A DNA stretch of 64,000 nucleotides from positions 1,116,001-1,180,000 of the forward strand of contig CANLOQ010000001.1 in NCBI GenBank assembly GCA_947492925.1, given 5' to 3'. Below the pieces are notes generated by a model, which saw only the letters and a list, made by a program, of their open reading frames with translations, made no database searches and had not been told where the DNA came from. The DNA comes from an uncultured Sulfitobacter sp. (GTDB taxonomy: Bacteria; Pseudomonadota; Alphaproteobacteria; Rhodobacterales; Rhodobacteraceae). A program made the position numbers and the translations under genes. Shown here in pieces: positions 34,615 to 44,110 of this stretch. The stretch's first letter is position 1; every line of letters starts with the position of its first letter.

Positions 34615-35889
34615 ATGTCAGACACCGGAGTGCAGGCGCGCCGCAGCGCCGTTTACCTTTTGGACCAGATCCTTGGGGAAGAACCGCGCCTGATGTCCGA
34701 ATTGCTGGCCGGTGGCGCGCTGGACAAGCTTTCGCCCGATGATCGCGCGCGGGCACAGCGGCTGGCCACACAAACCCTGCGCGGGCTGGAACGCGCGGAC
34801 CGGCTTTTGCAGAAACATCTCAAGAAACATCCACCCCTGACAATCCATAACGTCCTGCGCGTCGGCACGGTTGAACTGTGTCAGGGCGGTGCGGCGCACG
34901 GTGTCGTCAACGCGATGGTTAATCTGGTGAACCAGCACAACAAGCTGAGCCATCTCAAAGGTCTGACCAATGCGGTCCTGCGTAAAATCGCCGCCGAAGG
35001 TCCTGACGCGTGGGATGCCCTGCGCGCGCCGCGTTTGCCTAAATGGCTGCGCGGCCCGCTGATTGAGGCATGGGGTGCAGATGCGATGGCCGCAATTGAG
35101 GCCGCCCATTTCGCCGGTGCTCCGCTTGATCTGACCGCCAAGGGTGATCCCGCTGCGCTGGCCGAGACCGTGGGCGGGACGCTGCTGCCGACAGGCTCTG
35201 TGCGCGTCAAAAACCCCGGTCAGGTCTCGACCATGCCGGGATTTGAGGCGGGCGAGTGGTGGGTGCAGGATGCCGCCGCCGCCTTGCCGGTCCAGATTCT
35301 CGCGCCGCAAGCCGGGGAGGACATTCTCGATCTTTGTGCCGCACCGGGCGGCAAGACGATGCAACTGGCCGCTGCGGGCGCGCAGGTGACAGCCGTGGAC
35401 GATTCCGCGCCGCGCATGATCCGGCTCAAACAGAACCTTGAACGGGTGGCGCTCAAGGCGCGGACCTTGACGAAGGATGCGCTGGCCATCAAGGGCAGCT
35501 TTGACGCCATCTTGCTGGACGCGCCCTGTTCCGCCACCGGCACCATGCGCCGCCACCCCGATCTGCCCTACGCCAAGGACGGCTCTGAATTTGGTGATCT
35601 GATTGGCATGCAGGCCGAATTTATCGACCATGCGTGGTCTTTGCTGAAACCGGGCGGACGCATGGTGTTCTGCACGTGCAGCCTTTTGCCGGATGAGGGC
35701 GAGGTGCAGGTGGACGAAGCCCTTGAGCGTCACGGCGACATGAGCGTGGACAACAGCGGTTTGTCCCGTCCCGGCATTGATCCTGCGTGGATCACTTCCG
35801 AAGGCGGGCTGCGCCTGCGGCCCGACTACTGGGCCGATCAGGGCGGCATGGACGGTTTCTACATCGCGTTGCTGCGCAAGGCTGGCTGA
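34615..35889 (+). CDS. RsmB/NOP family rRNA (cytosine-C5) methyltransferase
   Basis: 424 residues. N-terminal NusB-like helical domain (about 1-130, with GAAHGVVNAMVNL) and a C-terminal Rossmann methyltransferase. SAM motif LCAAPGGKTMQL is near 239-250. Both m5C cysteines are present, in DAPCSATGTMRRHPD (near 302) and FCTCSLLPDEGE (near 352). E. coli RsmB methylates C967 of 16S rRNA; this is the likely role. Its start is close to and divergent from the SDHAF4-like gene. Confidence 0.94.
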   Translation: MSDTGVQARRSAVYLLDQILGEEPRLMSELLAGGALDKLSPDDRARAQRLATQTLRGLERADRLLQKHLKKHPPLTIHNVLRVGTVELCQGGAAHGVVNAMVNLVNQHNKLSHLKGLTNAVLRKIAAEGPDAWDALRAPRLPKWLRGPLIEAWGADAMAAIEAAHFAGAPLDLTAKGDPAALAETVGGTLLPTGSVRVKNPGQVSTMPGFEAGEWWVQDAAAALPVQILAPQAGEDILDLCAAPGGKTMQLAAAGAQVTAVDDSAPRMIRLKQNLERVALKARTLTKDALAIKGSFDAILLDAPCSATGTMRRHPDLPYAKDGSEFGDLIGMQAEFIDHAWSLLKPGGRMVFCTCSLLPDEGEVQVDEALERHGDMSVDNSGLSRPGIDPAWITSEGGLRLRPDYWADQGGMDGFYIALLRKAG

Positions 35890-36642
35890 TCAACCCGAAA
35901 AAGCGGGCGGATATGGCACCGCGCAATAGGCCGCGTCCGATATCCGCGCGATCCCTTGCAGGCCCAGCGCTGTGCGGTCCGCCTTGTCCAGCGATGCAAT
36001 CGCGTCCTGCACGGCGTCATACATGACCTCCGCCCGTGCGGCATCCGCCGTGATATAAGGCGTGCCGGGGGTGGGTGCCGTGTGGGTCAATACCCGCAGA
36101 TCAGATGCAAAATCATCGTAACGCCGGATCAGCCGCCACGTATGCGCATCCAGGACCGTGATGTCCGCCTCTCCTGTGGCCACGGCCCGGGCAGAGCGCA
36201 CATGCGCGCCGCTTTCCGTCAGATCGCTGAACCAGAACCCGTGATCCTGCGCCAGCAGATAGGCCGATCCGAAACCTGATTGCGAACAGGATTGATTGAA
36301 TATGAACCGCGCGTCGGCAAAGGCCCCCAGCGTCTCGCGGGGGTCATCGGCACGCACCAGAACCGCGCTAGTGTAGTATCCCGCCGGACATCCTTCCAAT
36401 CCGAAATCGGGCGTGCCCACCAGCGTGACATGACCGTGCAGCCTGGTTCGGTAGGGCAATCCGCAGGTCTGGCTGAAAACAAGATCGGGTGCCAACCAGA
36501 CCTCGAACTCATCCGCGTCGTTTGACAGTTCTTTCGGTGTGTCGATCCCGCGTGCGCGCATCGCGTCGCGGATCAGTGCCCAATAGCGTGCATTCTCCGC
36601 CGCCAGTTCCGGGCGGTTGTACATCAACAGGCTGGCAATCAT
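35890..36642 (-). CDS. PhnD/SsuA-like solute-binding domain protein without signal peptide
   Basis: 250 residues resembling phosphonate/phosphate ABC substrate-binding proteins (PhnD-like periplasmic-binding fold): ASLLMYNRPELAAENARYW at the N terminus, FSQTCGLPYRTRL, VGTPDF, FIFNQSCSQSGFGSAYLL, and GEADITVLDAHTWRL, the typical second-lobe motif. No signal peptide precedes it: ATG 36642 with GAAGGG upstream gives a mature-like N terminus. No permease or ATPase genes are nearby, so it may act as a cytoplasmic sensor or stray ligand-binding protein. Its stop abuts the rsmB-family stop. Confidence 0.78.
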   Translation of the reverse strand: MIASLLMYNRPELAAENARYWALIRDAMRARGIDTPKELSNDADEFEVWLAPDLVFSQTCGLPYRTRLHGHVTLVGTPDFGLEGCPAGYYTSAVLVRADDPRETLGAFADARFIFNQSCSQSGFGSAYLLAQDHGFWFSDLTESGAHVRSARAVATGEADITVLDAHTWRLIRRYDDFASDLRVLTHTAPTPGTPYITADAARAEVMYDAVQDAIASLDKADRTALGLQGIARISDAAYCAVPYPPAFSG

Positions 36643-36809
36643 CGGGAACCCTTCGGTGTTGCGCTGCCTGCTGCATAGCGCGCGGGGGCGCCGTCTGACC
36701 ACCACAATCCGCCGATTGCCCGCGCGACCTCCGAAAAACGGTGACTCCCCCCTTGCACCCGGTCTATGATGCGCTCAAACGCCATCAGAGCGTCAAGGGC
36801 AGTCGGAAC

Positions 36810-38558
36810 ATGTTCAACTTTACCACACTCAAAGCGCGCCAGGCGCGGCTTTTGAACGCGGTCCACGCGGCCGTGGCCACGCGCACGAAATCCACGGTCA
36901 AAGGCTTTGTCTCTTCACCCGAACCGCGCACCATCGGCTCGTTCGCGCGTGGACGTCAGCTGATTGCCGGGAACTACCTTTTTGCGGGCACGCTGATCAA
37001 TGCGCCGGGCCATTCCCTTTGGGACGTGGTCCCGCCCGATGCCGCCTATGCCGCTGATCTGCACGGCTTTGCGTGGATGGATGATCTGGCTGCGGTGGGC
37101 GATTCCGCTGCACGGGATGCGGCGCAGACATGGCTTTGGGGCTGGATCGACGCCTTTGGCAAAGGGCGCGGCCCGGGGTGGAGCCCGGATTTGACGGGCC
37201 GGCGCCTGATCCGCTGGATCAATCACGCATTGTTCGTCCTGCGCGGGCAGGAGCCCGAGCAAAGCCGCGCCTTCTACCGGTCGCTTGAACAGCAGACAAT
37301 GTTCCTGTCGCGGCGCTGGCGCGGTGCCGTCCCCGGCCTGCCGCGCTTTGAGGCGCTGACCGGCCTGATTTACGCCGGTCTTGCCCTTGAGGGACAAGAA
37401 GCGTTGGCCGATCCGGCGATCAAGGCGCTGGCGCGGGAATGTGCCGGCCAGATTGATGCGCAAGGCGGTCTGCCCACCCGCAATCCCGAAGAGCTGCTGG
37501 CGGTTTTTACCCTTCTCACTTGGGCCGCTGCGGCGGTCAGCGAGGCCGGGCGCGGATGCCCCAAGGAACATCTGGCCGCGATTGAACGCATCGCGCCGAC
37601 GCTGCGGTCCCTGCGGCATACCGACGGTGGGCTGGCGCGCTTTCATGGTGGCGGACGCGGGATCGAAGGGTGGCTGGATCATGCGCTTGCGGCCTCTCGC
37701 GTCAAGGCGGCGCAACCCGGTGGGCTGGCTATGGGGTATGCGCGGCTGTCGGCCGGACGCACCAGCATGGTGATTGATGCCGCCGCCCCGCCCAAAGGAC
37801 AGGCATCGGTCAACGCCCATGCCTCCACGCTGGCGTTTGAACTGACGTCCGGCCGCCGCCCGCTGGTTGTCAATTGCGGGTCAGGTGCATCCTTTGGTCT
37901 GGACTGGCGGCGCGCCGGGCGGGCCACGCCCTCGCATTCCACATTATGCCTTGGTGGCTACTCCAGCGCCCGCCTTGCGGACCCGGATCCCGCCACGGGC
38001 TACGAGGCCCTGATCGGTGGTCCGTCGCATGTCCCGGTCGAGATTTGCCATGTCACGGACGGCGTACGCTTTCAGGGCGGGCACGACGGCTATCTTGCCT
38101 CGCACGGCCTGACCCATGCCCGGTCACTTGAACTGACGTTCGACGGACGCGGGCTGGCGGGCGAGGACATGCTGCTGGCGATGGAAGACGCCGACAAGCG
38201 ACGCTTTGACGCGGCGCTTGATGCGGGACAACTCAAGGGATTGCGCTTTGACATCCGCTTTCATCTGCACCCCGATGTGGACGCCACGCTTGATCTTGGC
38301 GGCGCGGCCGTTTCGATGGCCCTGAAAAGCGGTGAGATCTGGGTATTTCGCCACGACGGCATCCATAATCTCACGCTTGAGGCCGGGGCCTATCTGGAGA
38401 CAACCCGCCTGAAACCACGCGCCGCACAGCAGATCGTGCTGTCGGGCACCGCCTTTACCTACGCAAACCGGGTCAGGTGGTCCTTGTCCAAAGCGCAGGA
38501 AACTGCGATTGGCGTGCGGGACTTGTCTATGGACGAGCCGCAGTACGACGAAGACTGA
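36810..38558 (+). CDS. Heparinase II/III family protein
   Basis: About 582 residues. An (alpha/alpha) toroid-like N-terminal half (conserved PRTIGSFARGRQLIAGNYLFAG and SWS-type repeats such as GRRLIRWINHALF) is joined to a C-terminal beta-sandwich typical of heparinase II/III lyases (SAGRTSMVIDAA, then HASTLAFELTSGRRPLVVNCGSG). The substrate of this conserved rhodobacterial copy is unknown; a role in cell-envelope polysaccharide is an inference. Start uncertain: ATG 36810 fits the family, and a GTG at 36741 would add 23 residues. It lies 15 bases upstream of purH, probably cotranscribed. Confidence 0.88.
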   Translation: MFNFTTLKARQARLLNAVHAAVATRTKSTVKGFVSSPEPRTIGSFARGRQLIAGNYLFAGTLINAPGHSLWDVVPPDAAYAADLHGFAWMDDLAAVGDSAARDAAQTWLWGWIDAFGKGRGPGWSPDLTGRRLIRWINHALFVLRGQEPEQSRAFYRSLEQQTMFLSRRWRGAVPGLPRFEALTGLIYAGLALEGQEALADPAIKALARECAGQIDAQGGLPTRNPEELLAVFTLLTWAAAAVSEAGRGCPKEHLAAIERIAPTLRSLRHTDGGLARFHGGGRGIEGWLDHALAASRVKAAQPGGLAMGYARLSAGRTSMVIDAAAPPKGQASVNAHASTLAFELTSGRRPLVVNCGSGASFGLDWRRAGRATPSHSTLCLGGYSSARLADPDPATGYEALIGGPSHVPVEICHVTDGVRFQGGHDGYLASHGLTHARSLELTFDGRGLAGEDMLLAMEDADKRRFDAALDAGQLKGLRFDIRFHLHPDVDATLDLGGAAVSMALKSGEIWVFRHDGIHNLTLEAGAYLETTRLKPRAAQQIVLSGTAFTYANRVRWSLSKAQETAIGVRDLSMDEPQYDED

Positions 38559-38573
38559 CAAAAGGACCGACCC

Positions 38574-40160
38574 ATGCCCGATCTCGCCCCCGTTAAACGC
38601 GCCCTGCTTTCCGTTTCCGACAAGACCGGATTGATTGATCTGGGCAAGGCGCTGTCGGGCCACGGGGTTGAGCTTTTGTCCACCGGTGGCACGGCCAAGG
38701 CGCTGCGCGATGCAGGGCTTGAGGTGAAAGACGTGGCCGATGTCACCGGTTTTCCTGAGATGATGGATGGCCGTGTCAAAACCCTGCACCCTGTGGTCCA
38801 CGGCGGCCTTCTGGCCCTGCGCGACAATCCTGATCATGTATCGTCGATGAACGAACACAACATCGGTGGAATCGATCTGGTGGTGGTGAACCTCTATCCG
38901 TTTGAGGAAACGGTCGCCAAAGGTGCCGCCTATGACGAAGTGATCGAGAACATCGACATCGGCGGCCCTGCGATGATCCGCTCTGCGGCCAAGAACCACG
39001 GTTTTGTCAGCGTGATCGTCGATACCGAGGATTACGCGACAGTGATTGAGGAGCTGAACGCCTATCAGGGCCACACCACATACAAACTGCGCCAGCGTCT
39101 GGCCCAGACTGCCTACGCCCGCACGGCGGCTTATGACACCGCTGTCAGCACCTGGATGGCCGCGCAGGTCGACGGTACGCCGCGCCGCCGCACCTTTGGC
39201 GGCACGTTGGTGCAGACCCTGCGGTACGGCGAAAACCCGCATCAGCAGGCGGCGTTCTATGCGGATGGGTCGTTCCGTCCCGGTGTCGCCACTGCAGCGC
39301 AACATCAGGGCAAGGAACTCAGCTACAACAACATCAACGACACCGACGCTGCCTTTGAGCTGGTCAGCGAATTTGACCCTGCAAACGGCCCCGCCTGCGC
39401 GATCATCAAACACGCCAACCCCTGCGGCGTGGCCACAGGCGCCACGATGGTCGAGGCGTACACCCGCGCTTTCGATTGTGACCGAACCTCCGCGTTTGGC
39501 GGCATCATCGCCCTGAACCAGACGCTGGACGGGGAAACCGCAGAGGCGATCAGCGGCATCTTCACCGAAGTTGTCATCGCCCCCGACGCCACGCAGCACG
39601 CCATTGATATTTTCGCGGGCAAAAAGAACCTGCGCCTTCTGACCACCAATGGCCTATCCGACCCGACCGCCGCGCAACTTACCGCGCGACAGGTCTCTGG
39701 CGGCTGGCTGGTGCAGGACAAGGACGTGGGCCGCATTACACGCGATGATCTGAAGGTCGTTACCAAACGCGCACCCTCCGAGCAGGAACTCAGCGATCTG
39801 CTGTTCGCGTGGACCGTCGCGAAACACGTCAAATCCAATGCGATCATCTACGTCAAGGACGGCGCGACCGTGGGCGTTGGCGCGGGCCAGATGAGCCGGG
39901 TGGACAGCACCCGCATCGCCGCGCGCAAGGCGCAGGACATGGCCGAAGCGATGGGCCTGCCCGCACCGCTCACGCAAGGCTCCGTCGTGGCCTCCGATGC
40001 ATTCTTCCCTTTTGCCGATGGTTTGATCACCGCGGCCGAGGCGGGGGCCACCGCGCTCATCCAGCCGGGCGGTTCCATGCGCGATGATGAAGTGATTGCG
40101 GCTGCCGATGAAGCGGGGCTGGCGATGGTGTTTACCAACATGCGCCATTTCCGGCACTGA
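38574..40160 (+). CDS. purH: Bifunctional AICAR formyltransferase/IMP cyclohydrolase
   Basis: 528 residues, standard PurH. N-terminal IMP cyclohydrolase (MGS-like) domain: [34 protein letters not shown]-terminal AICAR transformylase: [49 protein letters not shown]. It performs the last two steps of IMP synthesis. AAAAGGA precedes the ATG. Confidence 0.98.
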   Translation: MPDLAPVKRALLSVSDKTGLIDLGKALSGHGVELLSTGGTAKALRDAGLEVKDVADVTGFPEMMDGRVKTLHPVVHGGLLALRDNPDHVSSMNEHNIGGIDLVVVNLYPFEETVAKGAAYDEVIENIDIGGPAMIRSAAKNHGFVSVIVDTEDYATVIEELNAYQGHTTYKLRQRLAQTAYARTAAYDTAVSTWMAAQVDGTPRRRTFGGTLVQTLRYGENPHQQAAFYADGSFRPGVATAAQHQGKELSYNNINDTDAAFELVSEFDPANGPACAIIKHANPCGVATGATMVEAYTRAFDCDRTSAFGGIIALNQTLDGETAEAISGIFTEVVIAPDATQHAIDIFAGKKNLRLLTTNGLSDPTAAQLTARQVSGGWLVQDKDVGRITRDDLKVVTKRAPSEQELSDLLFAWTVAKHVKSNAIIYVKDGATVGVGAGQMSRVDSTRIAARKAQDMAEAMGLPAPLTQGSVVASDAFFPFADGLITAAEAGATALIQPGGSMRDDEVIAAADEAGLAMVFTNMRHFRH

Positions 40161-40173
40161 AGGACAGGACGGC

Positions 40174-40671
40174 ATGCGCATCCTCTTCTGGTCCGCCTTC
40201 GCGGCTTTCCTGATCGACCAGATCAGCAAATATGTGGTGGTCCACCTGTGGGAATTGTGGCGCATCCGCCAGATTGACGTGCTGCCGCCGTGGCTCAATT
40301 TCCGCTACGGTGAAAACCGCGGCATCAACTTTGGCCTGTTCGGAGATGGATCAGACGCCAGCCGCTGGTTTCTCATCGGCCTTGCCCTGGTGATCTGTGC
40401 GGGCGTGGTGATCTGGATGCGCCGGGGCGATTTCGGCACCAAGGAAATGATCAGCGGCGGATTGCTCGTCGGCGGGGCGCTGGCCAATGTGGTGGACCGG
40501 CTGATCTACGGCTACGTGCTTGATTTTCTGAACAACTCTCTGCCGGGCTGGAACAATCCGTTTGTCTACAACATTGCCGACATCTTTATCTTTGCCGGTG
40601 CGATCGGCCTGATCCTCTTTGCCGATGACAGGAAAAAACCAGCGAAAAAGCCCCGCAAAAAAGCTAAGTGA
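40174..40671 (+). CDS. lspA: Lipoprotein signal peptidase (signal peptidase II)
   Basis: 165 residues, four transmembrane helices. Signature [11 protein letters not shown] and the catalytic pair of Asp residues in [17 protein letters not shown]. It cleaves prolipoproteins before the lipidated Cys. ATG 40174 is 13 bases after the purH stop with an AAGGAC-type RBS; the frame extends upstream into purH without an RBS. It feeds the lipoprotein gene directly downstream. Confidence 0.96.
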   Translation: MRILFWSAFAAFLIDQISKYVVVHLWELWRIRQIDVLPPWLNFRYGENRGINFGLFGDGSDASRWFLIGLALVICAGVVIWMRRGDFGTKEMISGGLLVGGALANVVDRLIYGYVLDFLNNSLPGWNNPFVYNIADIFIFAGAIGLILFADDRKKPAKKPRKKAK

Positions 40672-40722
40672 CAATGCCCGCCCGCCTGAGATATTAACAG
40701 GGCACACGTTAGGAGACGACCC

Positions 40723-41226
40723 ATGCGCCGCATCGCCTTGCTGATCCTGATCCCGCTTGCCCTTGGGGCCTGCGCCAACAACGGTCTGCGCGATTTACGG
40801 AACGTGTCGGACGGGCCAAATGAATTCATGCTGCAACCGGGCAAACCGCTTGAAGCCCCCAACAGCTATGCTGATCTGCCCCCGCCTACACCCGGGCAGG
40901 CAAACCTGACGGACCGTTCCGCGCTGAACGAGGGGATCATCGCCGTCGGTGGTCGCCCCGAAGATTCAAATGCGCCGGTTCCTGCACGCGATGGCGCGCT
41001 GGTGCAGCACGCAAGCCGTCTGGGCGTTGCGCCGGACATTCGCAGTGCACTGGCGCAAAGCGATGCACAGTTCCGCAAGCGCAAGGTGCGCTTTACGCAA
41101 TTCCGCATCGTGCCGGTGGACCGCTACAATCAGGCCTACAGCCGCCAGACGCTGGACGCGGACCGTGAAGCCGCGAAATGGCGCAGGGCTGGCGCGCGCA
41201 CCCCGTCCTCTCCTCCTGCGCAGTAA
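40723..41226 (+). CDS. DUF3035 lipoprotein
   Basis: 167 residues with lipobox LGAC (Cys17) after a short hydrophobic segment. The mature part contains the DUF3035 pattern: GLRDLRNVSDGPNEFMLQPGKPLE, PPPTPGQANLTD, then a basic C-terminal third. Function unknown; it is regularly found next to lspA and the M16 pair in Rhodobacterales. AGGAG seven bases upstream of the ATG. Confidence 0.88.
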   Translation: MRRIALLILIPLALGACANNGLRDLRNVSDGPNEFMLQPGKPLEAPNSYADLPPPTPGQANLTDRSALNEGIIAVGGRPEDSNAPVPARDGALVQHASRLGVAPDIRSALAQSDAQFRKRKVRFTQFRIVPVDRYNQAYSRQTLDADREAAKWRRAGARTPSSPPAQ

Positions 41227-41354
41227 ACCGGGCGGCACGGGCGCACCGCCTGTCCGCGCGCGATACGCCGCACCTTACAAATCTGTCATCTGCCTTGAAT
41301 GTGGGCGCGGCGCGCGTACCTGATAGGGCAATTGCGACAACCAAAGGATCAACC

Positions 41355-42698
41355 ATGTTCCGATTGCCAACGCTGGGCGCGTGCCTTGCACTGTTGATGG
41401 CCCCCGTCACAGGTTACGCCGCCGGTGCCGAAGACGTCACGCATTTCACCCTTGATAACGGGATGGATGTGGTTGTTGTCGAAGACCACCGCGCCCCGGC
41501 TGTGCAGCAGATGGTGTGGTATCGCGCCGGATCGGCGGATGAGCCGAAGGGCGCTTCGGGTGTCGCGCATTTTCTTGAGCACCTGTTGTTCAAGGCCACG
41601 GACAAAATGGAAGCAGGCGAATTTTCAGCAACGGTCGCGGCCAATGGCGGGCGCGACAATGCCTTTACCAGCTACGATTACACCGCCTATTTCCAGCGCG
41701 TCGCGGCGGACCGGCTTGAACTGATGATGCGGATGGAAAGCGACCGGATGAAAAACATCCGCCTGACGCCCGAAAACATCCGCACCGAACGGGACGTGAT
41801 CCTCGAAGAACGCAACCAGCGCACGGACAACAGCCCCGGCGCGTTGTTTAATGAACAGATGAACGCGGCGCAGTACCTTAACCATCGTTACGGCACCCCC
41901 ATCATCGGCTGGCGGCACGAGATGGAGGAACTTGATCTCGACGATGCCCTGTCGTTCTACGATACCTACTATTCGCCCAACAACGCCATCCTTGTGGTGT
42001 CCGGCGATGTGGAACCCGACGAAGTGCGGCGGCTGGCAGAGAAATATTATGGCGTGATCCCCGCGAACCCCGATCTGCCCGAACGTCTGCGCACGCAGGA
42101 GCCGCCCCAGAATGCCGAACGCCGCGTGATCTTTCGCGATGCGCGGGTGGCGCAGCCTTACGTCAGCCGGTCCTACCTTGCGCCTGAGCGCGATCCGGGC
42201 GCGCAGGAAAAGGCCGCAGCGCTGACGATACTGGCCGAAATTCTGGGCGGTGGCACCACGTCCTATCTTGCCGACAAGCTACAGTTCGAAACGCAGGTCG
42301 CCACCTATACCGGTGCGTTCTATCGGGGCAAATCGCTGGATGACACGGCCTTTGATGTGGTCGTCGTGCCTGCCGCTGGCGTGTCCTTGCAAGAGGCCGA
42401 AGATGCGATGGACGCTGCCCTTGTCAGCTTCATGGAAACCGGTGTCGATCCCGAACAGCTTGCGCGTATCAAATACCAGATCCGCGCGCAGCAGATCTAT
42501 GCCCGCGACAATGCCGAAGGGGTCGCCAACAAATACGGCTCTGCGCTGGCCATCGGATTGACCGTGCAGGATGTGCAGGACTGGCCCAACGTGCTTGAGG
42601 CTGTGACCGCCGAAGACATCATGCAGGTGGCAGAAGAAGTGTTCAATCCGCGCCGGTCCGTGACCGGCTGGCTGATGAAAGAGGAGCCCACACAATGA
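41355..42698 (+). CDS. M16 family zinc peptidase, catalytic member
   Basis: 447 residues. Sec signal peptide (about 1-22). The M16 zinc site HFLEH (residues 72-76) is intact, with the distal Glu in ENIRTERDVILEE. FTLDNGMDVVVVEDHRAPAV at the N terminus and the second-domain fold follow. Periplasmic insulinase/processing-peptidase relative that degrades short peptides. ATG 41355 with AAAGGAT upstream gives a proper signal peptide. Its end overlaps the next gene by 4 bases, so the two subunits are coupled. Confidence 0.95.
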   Translation: MFRLPTLGACLALLMAPVTGYAAGAEDVTHFTLDNGMDVVVVEDHRAPAVQQMVWYRAGSADEPKGASGVAHFLEHLLFKATDKMEAGEFSATVAANGGRDNAFTSYDYTAYFQRVAADRLELMMRMESDRMKNIRLTPENIRTERDVILEERNQRTDNSPGALFNEQMNAAQYLNHRYGTPIIGWRHEMEELDLDDALSFYDTYYSPNNAILVVSGDVEPDEVRRLAEKYYGVIPANPDLPERLRTQEPPQNAERRVIFRDARVAQPYVSRSYLAPERDPGAQEKAAALTILAEILGGGTTSYLADKLQFETQVATYTGAFYRGKSLDDTAFDVVVVPAAGVSLQEAEDAMDAALVSFMETGVDPEQLARIKYQIRAQQIYARDNAEGVANKYGSALAIGLTVQDVQDWPNVLEAVTAEDIMQVAEEVFNPRRSVTGWLMKEEPTQ

Positions 42699-44011
42699 GA
42701 GCGATGTTTCAGGCAGCCCTTCTGGTCGTGCTGGCCGCACTACCCGCCCGCGCCGAGGTTGATATTCAGTCCGTCACCAGCCCCGGTGGGCTGACCGCAT
42801 GGCTGGTTGAGGAACCGTCGATCCCCTTTGTTGCCCTTGAAATCCGCTTTCGCGGTGGGGCGTCGCTGGATGATCCTGACAAACGCGGTGCGATCAACCT
42901 GATGACCGGTCTGCTGGAGGAAGGGGCCGGCGACATGGACGCGCGGGCGTTTTCCCGTGCACAGGAAGAGCTTGCGACGTCGCTTGGTTTTGATGTGTCG
43001 CGCGACGAAGTGTCAATCTCGGCCCGCTTTCTGACAGAGAACCGCGACGCCTCGATGGCGCTGCTGCGCGCCGCCCTGAAAGAACCGCGTTTTGATCCGC
43101 AGGCGATTGAACGGGTGCGCGGGCAGGTTCTGTCAATCATCGAATCCGACAAGAAAGACCCAAACGACATTGCCAGCGCGACCTTCGGGCGGATTGCCTA
43201 CGGGGATCATCCCTATGCGCATCCGGTCAACGGAACGACCGAAAGCGTCATGGCCCTGACCCGCGATGATCTGCTGGCCGCCCACGCCGCGACTCTTGCC
43301 CGCGACCGCATCTATATCGGCGCAGTGGGCGACATCACCCCGCAAGAGCTGAGCTCACTAATTGATGATCTTTTGGGCGACCTGCCCGCGACAGGCGCTC
43401 CGATGCCGCCGCGCGCCGATGTGTCCATACCGCCCGGCGTGACCGTGGTGGATTTCCCGACGCCGCAATCGGTGGCGCTGTTCGGACAAAAGGGCATTGC
43501 ACAGGATGATCCCGATTTCTTTGCGGCCCTGATCCTCAATCAGGTGCTGGGTGCTGGCGGTTTCGAAAGCCGCCTGATGAACGAGGTGCGCGAAAAGCGC
43601 GGGCTGACGTATGGTGTCTATTCCTACCTTGCCGCGCGTGATCTGGCAGAGGTTTATATGGGATCGGTCAGTTCATCCAATGACCGTATCGCAGAAGCCA
43701 TCGCAGTGATCCGCGCGGAATGGCAAAAGGCGGCGACCGAAGGCATCACTGAAAAGGAAATGCAGGACGCCAAGACCTTCATCACCGGGGCCTACCCCTT
43801 GCGGTTTGACGGCAATGGCACAATTGCGAATATCCTTGTGGGCATGCAGATGCTGGGCCTGCCGATTGATTATATCCCAACCCGAAATGACAAGGTCGAG
43901 GCAGTGACACTCGATCAGATCACCCGCGTCGCCGGTGAATTGCTGGAGCCTGAAAACCTGCACTTCGTGGTGGTTGGACAGCCCGAAGGGTTGGAAACAA
44001 CAAGTAACTAG
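42695..44011 (+). CDS. M16 family protein, non-catalytic partner
   Basis: 438 residues. Signal peptide (1-20, ending ARA). M16 fold throughout, but the position of the zinc site reads INLMTGLLEEG (about residues 67-77), with no HxxEH, so no catalysis. The C-terminal substrate-binding signature ESRLMNEVREKRGLTYGVY is retained. This mirrors the alpha/beta arrangement of mitochondrial processing peptidase and of bacterial M16B heterodimers, the inactive chain contributing substrate contacts. ATGA overlap with the active gene; transcript ends at the terminator at 44055. Confidence 0.94.
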   Translation: MRAMFQAALLVVLAALPARAEVDIQSVTSPGGLTAWLVEEPSIPFVALEIRFRGGASLDDPDKRGAINLMTGLLEEGAGDMDARAFSRAQEELATSLGFDVSRDEVSISARFLTENRDASMALLRAALKEPRFDPQAIERVRGQVLSIIESDKKDPNDIASATFGRIAYGDHPYAHPVNGTTESVMALTRDDLLAAHAATLARDRIYIGAVGDITPQELSSLIDDLLGDLPATGAPMPPRADVSIPPGVTVVDFPTPQSVALFGQKGIAQDDPDFFAALILNQVLGAGGFESRLMNEVREKRGLTYGVYSYLAARDLAEVYMGSVSSSNDRIAEAIAVIRAEWQKAATEGITEKEMQDAKTFITGAYPLRFDGNGTIANILVGMQMLGLPIDYIPTRNDKVEAVTLDQITRVAGELLEPENLHFVVVGQPEGLETTSN

Positions 44012-44054
44012 AAGGTAAACGGGCCGCATATCCGGTTGGAATCACGGTGTATTC

Positions 44055-44085
44055 AAGGGCTGTCCCCGTGGGGACGGCCCTTTTT
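44055..44085 (+). terminator. Intrinsic terminator after the M16 operon
   Basis: Stem AAGGGCTGTCCCC / GGGGACGGCCCTT (one G-T pair, tight 2-base loop) followed by five T. It ends the lspA-DUF3035-M16-M16 transcript about 45 bases past the last stop. Confidence 0.92.
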
Positions 44086-44110
44086 CCTGCGCTGACCAGT
44101 CAAACGGGGT

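Noticed and set aside
38124-39599. Long minus-strand frame antisense to the heparinase gene end and purH
   Set aside because: Low-complexity, His/Arg/Val-rich translation without motifs; both plus-strand genes are intact.
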